From NCBI GenBank assembly GCA_963752695.1, contig CAVVZB010000004.1, forward strand, positions 1 to 64,000: 64,000 nucleotides of DNA, read 5' to 3'. The stretch comes from Bog-113 sp963752695 (GTDB taxonomy: Bacteria; Acidobacteriota; Terriglobia; Bryobacterales; Bryobacteraceae). Positions 57,371-64,000 of the stretch are shown piece after piece (positions within the stretch are counted from its first letter, which is position 1; every line of letters starts with the position of its first letter). The notes beneath the pieces are model-generated. The model was not told the origin of the DNA and did not search any database. It saw only the letters and a list, made by a program, of their open reading frames with translations. Position numbers and translations under genes: made by a program.

Positions 57371-59062
57371 ATGATTGCAAGTTTAAGAAACCGGTGGATG
57401 CAAGTTGTCGTTCCCGGACTGCTGATTTCACTGTCGCTCAACGCGCAGCAGCCGGTCGCAACGGTTGCGGCCCCCGATTCGAATAGTGGAACGGATACCA
57501 CAACGGATGAGATCGCCAAGCTGAAAGAGCAGCTTTCCGCGCAACAACGTCAGCTCGAGCAGTTACGCGCGGCGATGCAGAAACAGCAGGAAGCCATCGA
57601 TAAGGCGGCCGGACAGATTGAGAGCGCGCAGTCGCGTCGAGTGAACCCAGCAGTCTCGCTGGGCGAAGTAGCGAGCACGACGGGCATGGTCCCGATGCCT
57701 GCGATCGTGGCGCCTTCCATCAATCCAGCTACGACATTGAGCACCCAGACGCAGCAGCAGCCGGGCAGGGGCGAATCGCCGCTCGGGATTCACATCGGCG
57801 GCGCTACGTTTACCCCGCTCGGATTTGTCGACTTCATTAGCGTATTTCGATCGACGACCACTGGAAACGGCCTGGGGACGAGCTTCGGCGGCATTCCCTT
57901 CAGCAACACAGCCTCCGGTGGTCTATCGGAAGAGCGTTTCAGCATGCAGAACTCTCGGATCGGATTGCGGGTGGATTCCAATGTTGGCGACTACAAGGTT
58001 CTGGGCTACCTGGAGACGGACTTTCTGGGCAACGCGCCAACTAACCTATTCGTGACCAGCAACAGCGACACGTTGCGCTTGCGCCTGTACTTTGTGAATG
58101 TCAGCAAGGGCGCATTCGAGTTCACTGGAGGGCAGACGTGGTCGTTGATGACGCCGGGCCGAAAGAACATCGGCGTGCTTCCCGCGGACATCTTCTACTC
58201 GCAAGATATCGACACGAATTACCAAAGCGGCCTCATTTGGGCGCGTCAAACGGGCGTGCGGTTTACCTGGAATCCGAGCAACAGCTTCCATTGGGCCGTG
58301 GCTTTGGAAAATCCGCAGCAGTACATCGGAAGCGGAGTGTTGCTCCCGAAGACCCTGACCGGATTGACCAATCAGGTTGACAACAATACCAATAGCGCGA
58401 GCGTGCCGAACCTCTTTCCGGACGTGATTAGCAAAATTGCATTCGATGGTGGGCGGCCGGGTCACGCCGCACATTTGGAAATCGCGGGTGTGTTGAGCAC
58501 GTTCAAGACGTTCAACTCGGCGACCTCGGGTCCCGGTGCCGATACGCGTTTCACCAAAGTAGGTGGCGGCGGCGCTGTGAACTTCAATTTCGAACTGGCG
58601 AAGGGGTTCCGTATTCTGTCGAACAACTTTGTGAGCACCGGCGCTGGCCGTTACATCGGCAACACAGCGACTCCGGATTTGATTCTGCGCGCGGACGGCT
58701 CGATCTCGCTTGTGCACTCGGCTTCGACGGTAGACGGCATCGAATACCAGTTCACGCCGAAGACTCTGGTTTACGGCTACTACGGCGGCACGTACATCGG
58801 CAAGAACAGCGCGGTGGATCTGGACAACAAAACGCCGATCGGCTACGGTTTTGCGGGAAGTTCGGCGAGCAACAACCGAACCATACAGGAGGCGACCTTC
58901 GGCATCCAGAACAACTTCTGGAAGAGTCCGCAGTATGGCGCGCTGATGCTGGCCTTCCAGTACTCTTACCTGACGCGGAATCCCTGGTCAACGCCGTCTT
59001 CGGGCCCGACTAACGCTCTGACGCACATCGGCTTCATCAACCTTCGCTACACGCTGCCTTGA
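57371..59062 (+). CDS. Outer-membrane porin, DcaP-like
   Basis: A 563-residue exported protein with a signal peptide (WMQVVVPGLLISLSLNAQQ). An N-terminal coiled-coil (EIAKLKEQLSAQQRQLEQLRAAMQKQQ, split here by residues ~40-70) resembles that of DcaP-type trimeric porins. The remainder is a beta-barrel with alternating strands ending NLRYTLP. DcaP porins carry dicarboxylic acids and other negatively charged solutes. Its position beyond the acid-symporter pair, but on the opposite strand, suggests a shared uptake theme (inference). SD AAGGAG precedes the ATG. Confidence 0.8.
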   Translation: MIASLRNRWMQVVVPGLLISLSLNAQQPVATVAAPDSNSGTDTTTDEIAKLKEQLSAQQRQLEQLRAAMQKQQEAIDKAAGQIESAQSRRVNPAVSLGEVASTTGMVPMPAIVAPSINPATTLSTQTQQQPGRGESPLGIHIGGATFTPLGFVDFISVFRSTTTGNGLGTSFGGIPFSNTASGGLSEERFSMQNSRIGLRVDSNVGDYKVLGYLETDFLGNAPTNLFVTSNSDTLRLRLYFVNVSKGAFEFTGGQTWSLMTPGRKNIGVLPADIFYSQDIDTNYQSGLIWARQTGVRFTWNPSNSFHWAVALENPQQYIGSGVLLPKTLTGLTNQVDNNTNSASVPNLFPDVISKIAFDGGRPGHAAHLEIAGVLSTFKTFNSATSGPGADTRFTKVGGGGAVNFNFELAKGFRILSNNFVSTGAGRYIGNTATPDLILRADGSISLVHSASTVDGIEYQFTPKTLVYGYYGGTYIGKNSAVDLDNKTPIGYGFAGSSASNNRTIQEATFGIQNNFWKSPQYGALMLAFQYSYLTRNPWSTPSSGPTNALTHIGFINLRYTLP

Positions 59063-59091
59063 TCGACAGCGCGGTTAAAGAGGAGCATTCC

Positions 59092-59123
59092 AAGCCTTCA
59101 TTCCTTCTGGGATGAAGGCTTTT
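59092..59123 (+). terminator. Rho-independent terminator after the porin
   Basis: AAGCCTTCAT and ATGAAGGCTT form a 10-base stem around a TCCTTCTGGG loop, followed by TTTTG. It ends the porin transcript. Confidence 0.85.
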
Positions 59124-59177
59124 GTATTAGTAGGCGGGCGGGGACGCGATGATATTCTAGAGCAGGGCTCCCCTTAG

Positions 59178-59924
59178 ATGGCGTATAGCAAGCGGTATCG
59201 GTCCGGCAGGAGTTTCGGTTCGTCACTTCCGCCCGGAGTACGCTGGCTGCTGATCGCCAACGTAGCCATTTTCATTCTGAATTTCGTCATGGAACGGCTG
59301 GATGTCGGCGGCCTGTTTCTATTCCTCAAGCTGACCCCGAACCTGGTGGTGCGGCACGGGATGATCTGGCAGCTGGTCACGTACATGTTTCTGCATAGTA
59401 CGACCGATCCGCTGCACATTTTGTTCAACATGCTGGCGTTGTGGATGATAGGCGCGGCGCTCGAGATGACGTGGGGCACCCGGCGATTCCTCAAGTTTTA
59501 TTTTATCTGCGGCATCGGCGCGGGGATCTGCGTAATAATCACGGCGCTGCTCTTCGGGCAGGGCGATGTGGCGACCATCGGAGCAAGCGGCGCAATCTAC
59601 GGCCTTTTACTGGCATTCGGACTGCTGTTCCCGGACACTACGATGTTCTTCCTGGTATTCCCGATCAAGGCCAAGTATCTGGTAATGATTCTGGGCGGAC
59701 TGGCTTTGTTTTTCAGTCTGAGTGGCGGCAATAGCGGAATCAGCAACGTTGCACATTTGGGCGGTCTGCTGGTGGGTTTCCTCTACCTGCGCGGGCCGAT
59801 GATGCAAATAGACGCTGCCTCCCTGCATGGCCGGTACGAGAAGTGGAAACTCGGACGCGCAAAGCGAAAGTTCGAAGTGTACATGCGGAAACAGGATTCA
59901 AAGCGGGAACCCTGGGTTCATTAG
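59178..59924 (+). CDS. Rhomboid-family intramembrane serine protease
   Basis: A 248-residue membrane protease with six membrane helices. The catalytic dyad is visible: Ser137 in IGASGAIYG and His193 in NVAHLGG. HxxxN-like HILFNMLALWMIG is the conserved second-helix block and WxR loop 1 appears as MTWGTRRF. Rhomboids cut membrane proteins inside the bilayer. An N-terminal basic stretch precedes helix 1. Substrate unknown. Confidence 0.93.
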   Translation: MAYSKRYRSGRSFGSSLPPGVRWLLIANVAIFILNFVMERLDVGGLFLFLKLTPNLVVRHGMIWQLVTYMFLHSTTDPLHILFNMLALWMIGAALEMTWGTRRFLKFYFICGIGAGICVIITALLFGQGDVATIGASGAIYGLLLAFGLLFPDTTMFFLVFPIKAKYLVMILGGLALFFSLSGGNSGISNVAHLGGLLVGFLYLRGPMMQIDAASLHGRYEKWKLGRAKRKFEVYMRKQDSKREPWVH

Positions 59925-60097
59925 CCTTCCCGCGCACATACAGTCGTGCACAATCCACAGCAACAAATGGCTGTAACCGGAACTCAGCGCGGATTCGTCC
60001 AAATTGGTATTGGCTCTCGGATAGTACCGGGACGCCAGCCGACCAGATATCATCATGGTCGAGCAAGTGTTCTCGAATTGAGCTTGACGTTACCTCC

Positions 60098-61249
60098 ATG
60101 CGCCCCACAACTCTTCTTCCTGTAGTCTCCCTGGCTTTGCTCTCCATGGCTGCCGCGCTAGTTGCGCCGGTTCCTGCGCGTGGGCAAGACGGCCCCATCC
60201 ACGAGGGCAGCGACACCGTCGCCAAGCCGCGCCGCCCGAACTCAAATTCCAATCCGACCAACCCGGACGAAGCGCCGATTCCTTCGAAGTTGAGTCCCAA
60301 GAACCGGACGCCTGAAGAAGAGGCCTCGGCCAACTTCACCGTGAACACGAACCTGGTCACGGTAGATGTGTCCGTGCTCGATAACCGAGGCCATTTCATC
60401 CCGAACATTCCAAAAGGCAACTTCCGCATTATGGAGGACAATGTTCCGCAGCAGGTGAAGTCTTTCAATATGGGCGAAGCGCCCATGACAGTGTGTCTGC
60501 TGATCGAGTTCAGTAATAAATATCAGTGGTACGGCAGTTCGGCCTGGTACCAGACACTGACGGCGGCATATGGCTTTGTCGAGACCCTAAAGAAGGACGA
60601 TTACGTTGCGGTAATCGCGTATGACATGCGGCCGGAGATCCTGAGCGACTTTAGTCAAGACCGGATGAAGACCCAGCAGGCACTAAGCCGGTTGCGCATC
60701 GCCGGTTTTTCCGAGGCAAATCTATTCGACGCACTCGTGGACACCGAAGAGCGCATGAAAGAGATCGAAGGACGTAAGGCGATCGTGCTTTTATCTTCTG
60801 GCGTGGACACGTTCAGCAAGCTGACGTTCGATAAAGCGCGCAAAGCGATCCAGGAGGACGCGATCCCGATTTATGCGATCGGTTTGCTGCAGGCTCTGCG
60901 GATTCAGGCGGAAGGCCGCGGCATGGGCTCCATTCAGGAGATGACATTTTTGCAGGCCGATAACGAGATGAAGACGTTCGCCAAGGAGACGGGTGGGATG
61001 AGCTTTTTCCCGCGCTTTTATGGCGAGTTTCCGAGCATCTTCCAATCCATTCAGCAATCGTTGCGAAACCAGTATTCCATCGGGTATTCGCCCTCCAATG
61101 CGGCCAAGGATGGCAAGTTCCGCAAGATCAAAGTGGAACTGGTGAATCCGCAAGGCGAGCCGTTCAAAATCACGGATGAGAAGGGCAAGCCGATTAAGTA
61201 CCAGATCGTGGCGAAGGCGGGGTACACGGCGCCACGCTCGGTGGAGTAA
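60098..61249 (+). CDS. VWFA-related acidobacterial protein with degenerate MIDAS
   Basis: A 383-residue exported protein with a signal peptide (TLLPVVSLALLSMAAALVAPVPARG). The first ATG at 60098 starts the signal; the frame open from 59843 overlaps the rhomboid gene. It has the acidobacterial pattern VTVDVSVLDNRGHFIPNIPKGNFRIMEDNVPQQ and ends RNQYSIGYSPSNAAKDGKFRKI. But the MIDAS first motif reads LLIEFSNKYQWYG (no DxSxS) and the last reads LLSSGVDTF rather than TDG, so metal binding is doubtful. Paralogue of the protein at 20915-22054. Confidence 0.82.
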   Translation: MRPTTLLPVVSLALLSMAAALVAPVPARGQDGPIHEGSDTVAKPRRPNSNSNPTNPDEAPIPSKLSPKNRTPEEEASANFTVNTNLVTVDVSVLDNRGHFIPNIPKGNFRIMEDNVPQQVKSFNMGEAPMTVCLLIEFSNKYQWYGSSAWYQTLTAAYGFVETLKKDDYVAVIAYDMRPEILSDFSQDRMKTQQALSRLRIAGFSEANLFDALVDTEERMKEIEGRKAIVLLSSGVDTFSKLTFDKARKAIQEDAIPIYAIGLLQALRIQAEGRGMGSIQEMTFLQADNEMKTFAKETGGMSFFPRFYGEFPSIFQSIQQSLRNQYSIGYSPSNAAKDGKFRKIKVELVNPQGEPFKITDEKGKPIKYQIVAKAGYTAPRSVE

Positions 61250-61380
61250 GGTTCTCGCCCAGGCACCGGCTGCTGCAAATATTGCGTTACAAAGTCAAGA
61301 ACTAGATCTCGTCAGTTTTGAGTGCGATAGCCGCCCGTTGACACGTTTGCAACCGGATTGTTACTCTCGCATCCGTCCTG

Positions 61381-61857
61381 ATGAGTTCCTCCCGTAAAGT
61401 ATCCAGCGCTCCGTCGCGCATCCTGCTGGTCGACGACAATCACTTTGGAAACGTGGCGCGCAAATCCGTGCTGGAGGAGCAGGGTTTCCTGGTGGAGAGC
61501 GTTTTATGCGGCGAGGAGGCTCTGAAAATTTGCAAGGAAAGCCAATTCGATCTTGTAGTCACGGATCTCAAGATGACGCAAATGAGCGGGCTGGAGCTGA
61601 TCGCGCGCCTGCGTGAAAAGGAGCCATGCCCGCGATTGATTTTGCTGTCGGCATGGGCCGTGTGCCTAGGGCTGACAGAGGAAAGCAGCGGAGCCGATGC
61701 GGTGCTGGCCAAGTCCAATAATGAGCAGGAGCACCTCGTGCGAGCGATCCGTCAGCTGCTAGCGAGGCGGACGGTGCGCAAGCCTGCAGCGTCGGAAGCG
61801 CAGCCGGGGAAGACGATGGCGAAAAATGCTGCGAGTCATGTGGCAAGATCGGGATAA
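61381..61857 (+). CDS. Response regulator receiver protein
   Basis: A 158-residue single-domain receiver: acidic pair D18/D19 (LVDDN), phosphoacceptor D62 (VVTDLKM), Ser in LLSAWA and Lys in VLAKS. The 40-residue C-terminal tail is basic and low-complexity with no DNA-binding motif. It is directly followed by a GTG-starting GH3 gene with no gap, so they are probably coupled. The partner kinase is unknown. Confidence 0.87.
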   Translation: MSSSRKVSSAPSRILLVDDNHFGNVARKSVLEEQGFLVESVLCGEEALKICKESQFDLVVTDLKMTQMSGLELIARLREKEPCPRLILLSAWAVCLGLTEESSGADAVLAKSNNEQEHLVRAIRQLLARRTVRKPAASEAQPGKTMAKNAASHVARSG

Positions 61858-63696
61858 GTGATTTCCACCGGTTGGAAGCGCGGACTGCTGTTAGCGGCAG
61901 CAACCGTGAGTCTGTTCGTCTCGGATGCTCCAGCGGCCCGGCACTTCCCGCGAAAAAAGAAGATTGCGGAACCGGCAGCCACCAACCTGGCCGATGTGGG
62001 AATTCCGGCTGCGTGGCGAAAGCTGACGCTGCGCGATGCCGTGGCCCAATTGGTTGTAGTGCCCTTCCCCGGGCAGACGCTTAAGAGCAATTCCAAACCC
62101 TGGCGCGATTTGGCTGGCTTGGTGCGGACGCAACACGTGGGCGGCCTGATCCTGGTGAATATCATGCAAGGCCACTTGGTGCAGCGCGCCGATCCGGTGG
62201 AAGCGGCCACCATGATCAATAAGCTGCAGAAGCTTGCCCGGATACCTCTGGTGGTGGGCGGCGATCTGGAACGCGGGGCGTCCATGCGGTTCAAGGATAC
62301 GACCGTGTTTCCGCATGCTATGGCCTTTGCTGCAGCGGGCGATCCTGGGGCGGCGCGTTTTGAAGGCGAGGTCACCGCGCGCGAGGCTCGCGCCATCGGC
62401 GTCAATTGGGTCTTCTTCCCGGACGCTGACGTGAATAGTAATCCGGATAACCCGATTATCAACATTCGGTCGTACAGCGAAGACCCGGCGCAGGTCTCGT
62501 CGTACGTAGTGGCTTTCTTGCAAGGGGCAGCGGGGAATCCGAAGTATCGCGTTCTGACCACGGCGAAGCATTTTCCAGGACACGGCGATACGGCGGTTGA
62601 TACTCACCTGAATCTGGCAACCATCGCGGCCGATCGTAAGCACCTGGACGATGTGGAACTGGTGCCATTCCGGGCGGCCATCGCCAAGGGCGTCGATTCG
62701 GTGATGACCGCGCATCTGGCAGTGCCGGCGCTTGGCACGGGCGATCTGCCGGCAACGCTTTCTCCGATGATACTGACGCAACTTCTGCGCGTCGACCTCG
62801 GCTTCCGCGGTCTGATCGTAACCGACGCCATGGAAATGGGAGGCATAGCCAAGGGATTCACAGTAGGGGACGCCGCCGTGCGCGCGATTCAGGCCGGCGC
62901 GGACGTGATCCTCATGCCATCGGATCCAGTTGCGGCTATCGACGCCATCACCGGCGCGGTGCTGCAAGGCCGGATTACCAGGAGCCGCATCGACCAAAGC
63001 GTGGAGCGTTTACTGCGAGCTAAAATGCGCGTAGGGCTGACCGGGAATCGCTATGTGGACACGAAAGCGATTCCGCGGGAAGTGAATCAGCCGGCATCAA
63101 ATAAAGGGGCGCTCGAAACCGCGCAGAAGGCGGTGACGTTGGTGAAGAACGATGCCCAGCTGGTTCCCATCCGCGGGGTGGGTCAGGGTTGCTTTGCCAT
63201 GCTGCGGGAGGGCGCGGCTAGCCAGCAAGGCTTGGCGATGCAGCCGGAGTTGAATCGGCGCGCGCCGGGGCGTCCGGCTTTGATGCTGGATGCGGGAATG
63301 TCTGAAGCCGATCTCAACCACGCCGTGGATCAGGCTGGTAATTGCGATGCGTGGTATGTTGCGGCATATGTCTCGGTAGCGGGTTATCGGGGCAATGTAG
63401 CCCTTACGGGCGGTTTTCCGGCGCTGCTCACGCGGCTGATTGGATCGGGGAAGCCGGTTCTCTTAATGTCGCTTGGCAACCCTTATTTGCTGCGCAGTTT
63501 TCCCAACGTGGCGGGATACCTGACTACATTCAGCACGGTGCCGCCTTCGGAGATCGCTGCTGTGCAAGCCTTATTCGGCGAAATTCCGATCCAGGGTCAT
63601 CTGCCGGTGACGATTCCGAATCTGGCAAAATTCGGCGACGGGATCGTCAGCAAAGCCACACTGGCCGGCACACCGGTAGCTGTTCCGCTGCCATAA
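61858..63696 (+). CDS. Secreted GH3 beta-N-acetylhexosaminidase (NagZ-like)
   Basis: A 612-residue exported glycosidase. Signal peptide RGLLLAAATVSLFVSDAPAARHF. The NagZ-specific motif KHFPGHGDTAVDTHL (residues ~238-252) carries the His/Asp dyad unique to GH3 hexosaminidases, and the nucleophile is D in VTDAMEMGGI (~322). A C-terminal alpha/beta sandwich domain (about 415-612) completes it, longer than cytosolic NagZ (~340 residues). It should hydrolyse GlcNAc from muropeptides or chitin fragments. GTG start abuts the response regulator stop. Confidence 0.92.
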   Translation: MISTGWKRGLLLAAATVSLFVSDAPAARHFPRKKKIAEPAATNLADVGIPAAWRKLTLRDAVAQLVVVPFPGQTLKSNSKPWRDLAGLVRTQHVGGLILVNIMQGHLVQRADPVEAATMINKLQKLARIPLVVGGDLERGASMRFKDTTVFPHAMAFAAAGDPGAARFEGEVTAREARAIGVNWVFFPDADVNSNPDNPIINIRSYSEDPAQVSSYVVAFLQGAAGNPKYRVLTTAKHFPGHGDTAVDTHLNLATIAADRKHLDDVELVPFRAAIAKGVDSVMTAHLAVPALGTGDLPATLSPMILTQLLRVDLGFRGLIVTDAMEMGGIAKGFTVGDAAVRAIQAGADVILMPSDPVAAIDAITGAVLQGRITRSRIDQSVERLLRAKMRVGLTGNRYVDTKAIPREVNQPASNKGALETAQKAVTLVKNDAQLVPIRGVGQGCFAMLREGAASQQGLAMQPELNRRAPGRPALMLDAGMSEADLNHAVDQAGNCDAWYVAAYVSVAGYRGNVALTGGFPALLTRLIGSGKPVLLMSLGNPYLLRSFPNVAGYLTTFSTVPPSEIAAVQALFGEIPIQGHLPVTIPNLAKFGDGIVSKATLAGTPVAVPLP

Positions 63697-63703
63697 TCAG
63701 CAC

Positions 63704-64000
63704 ATGCAAATCACTTGGCTCGGCCACGGCACTTTCGAATTCGAATGGGGCTCAGGCAAGAAGCTGGTTGCCGACCCGTGGATCGAAGGCAATCCCCGTT
63801 ATCCCAAAGACCACAAGTTCACCGGCATCGACTTGATGATCGTGTCGCATGGGCACTTCGATCACATTCACGATGCGGTGCCATTGGCCAAGAAGTTCAA
63901 GCCGGAAGTGGCGGGCATTTTCGAGTTATGCCATTGGCTCGAATCGAAGGGCGTGAAGAATACCAAGCCAATGAACAAGGGCGGCACGCAGTCGTTTTTC
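63704..64000 (+). CDS. Metallo-beta-lactamase-fold hydrolase, UlaG-like (cut at window edge)
   Basis: The first 99 codons of a metal-dependent hydrolase. ITWLGHGTFEFEW (residues 3-15), DPWIEGNP (24-31) and the metal motif SHGHFDH (about 48-54) match the UPF0173/UlaG-like group. The start ATG is seven bases after the GH3 stop. The remainder lies outside the window. Confidence 0.85.
   Translation, partial: MQITWLGHGTFEFEWGSGKKLVADPWIEGNPRYPKDHKFTGIDLMIVSHGHFDHIHDAVPLAKKFKPEVAGIFELCHWLESKGVKNTKPMNKGGTQSFF

Noticed and set aside
1..64000. CRISPR arrays, prophage genes, transposases, integrases
   Set aside because: I saw no regularly spaced short repeats and no recognisable phage, transposase or integrase protein in the window.

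Overview
The window is a 64 kb stretch of a GC-rich, Gram-negative-type bacterial chromosome. It carries outer-membrane and periplasmic functions: a porin, a BamD-like lipoprotein, Tat and Sec signal peptides and two lipoproteins. Several features point to Acidobacteriota, probably a Solibacter/Bryobacter-like soil lineage. These are two VWFA-related secreted proteins of the type common in that phylum, many secreted glycosidases and sialidase-like proteins, frequent GTG/TTG starts, and core genes scattered singly (nuoB, selA, efp, tig, kbl). This placement is inference from gene content; there is no rRNA in the window. I see no prophage, complete insertion sequence, integrase or CRISPR array, so this reads as ordinary chromosome with a few unusual genes.

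Layout. 1-2.6 kb: an ArsB/NhaD-type transporter, a frameshifted phytanoyl-CoA dioxygenase-like gene and tRNA-Pro(CGG). 2.6-4.6 kb: selA and efp, convergent. 4.6-10.4 kb: a secreted beta-propeller/c-type cytochrome facing a minus-strand set (membrane-anchored LuxR regulator, DUF4199 protein, GMC dehydrogenase, Tat-exported small subunit) that looks like a periplasmic dehydrogenase module. 11-16.9 kb: a DUF4130-UdgX uracil-DNA repair fusion, a DUF697-like protein, trigger factor, a GH29 fucosidase and a hypothetical gene. 16.9-24.8 kb: phosphomannomutase, LysR regulator, a zinc-ribbon membrane protein and a PilZ-like protein, RmlD, a VWFA protein, AlkA, a GNAT acetyltransferase, signal peptidase I and a secreted hypothetical. 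24.8-32.8 kb: a long, tightly packed minus-strand run rsmB-rpe-bamD-like-response regulator-yajQ-hydrolase-BNR protein-membrane protein-hydrolase. 32.9-36.7 kb: ttcA-like, SDR, yycJ-like, purB. 37-40.8 kb: kbl, a DHH phosphoesterase and a secreted type-B carboxylesterase.

40.8-46.1 kb: an 811-base gene-poor segment holding two copies of a ~110-135 bp direct repeat, then a hybrid histidine-kinase-type receptor whose N-terminal membrane domain matches the plant ETR1 ethylene-binding domain. After it come a LiuC-like hydratase with an AtuA-like partner, a lone nuoB, pgeF and a DksA/TraR zinc finger. 46.1-52.6 kb: a structured intergenic region, a large polytopic membrane protein, a lipoprotein, a molybdopterin oxidoreductase, tRNA-His(GTG) and a UbiD decarboxylase. 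52.6-59.1 kb: FabG-like SDR, a small protein, a Gfo/Idh/MocA oxidoreductase, an acetate-type SSS symporter with its DUF485 partner, and a DcaP-like porin. 59.2-64 kb: rhomboid protease, a second VWFA protein with a degenerate metal site, a response regulator coupled to a GH3 enzyme, and a truncated metallo-beta-lactamase-fold gene at the edge.

The most interesting items are the predicted ethylene-binding histidine kinase, the split secreted dehydrogenase/propeller-cytochrome locus, the UdgX fusion, the EF-P with Asn at the usual modified position, and the unexplained direct repeat next to the ethylene-type receptor. All functions are assigned from motifs read by eye; no database search was run.
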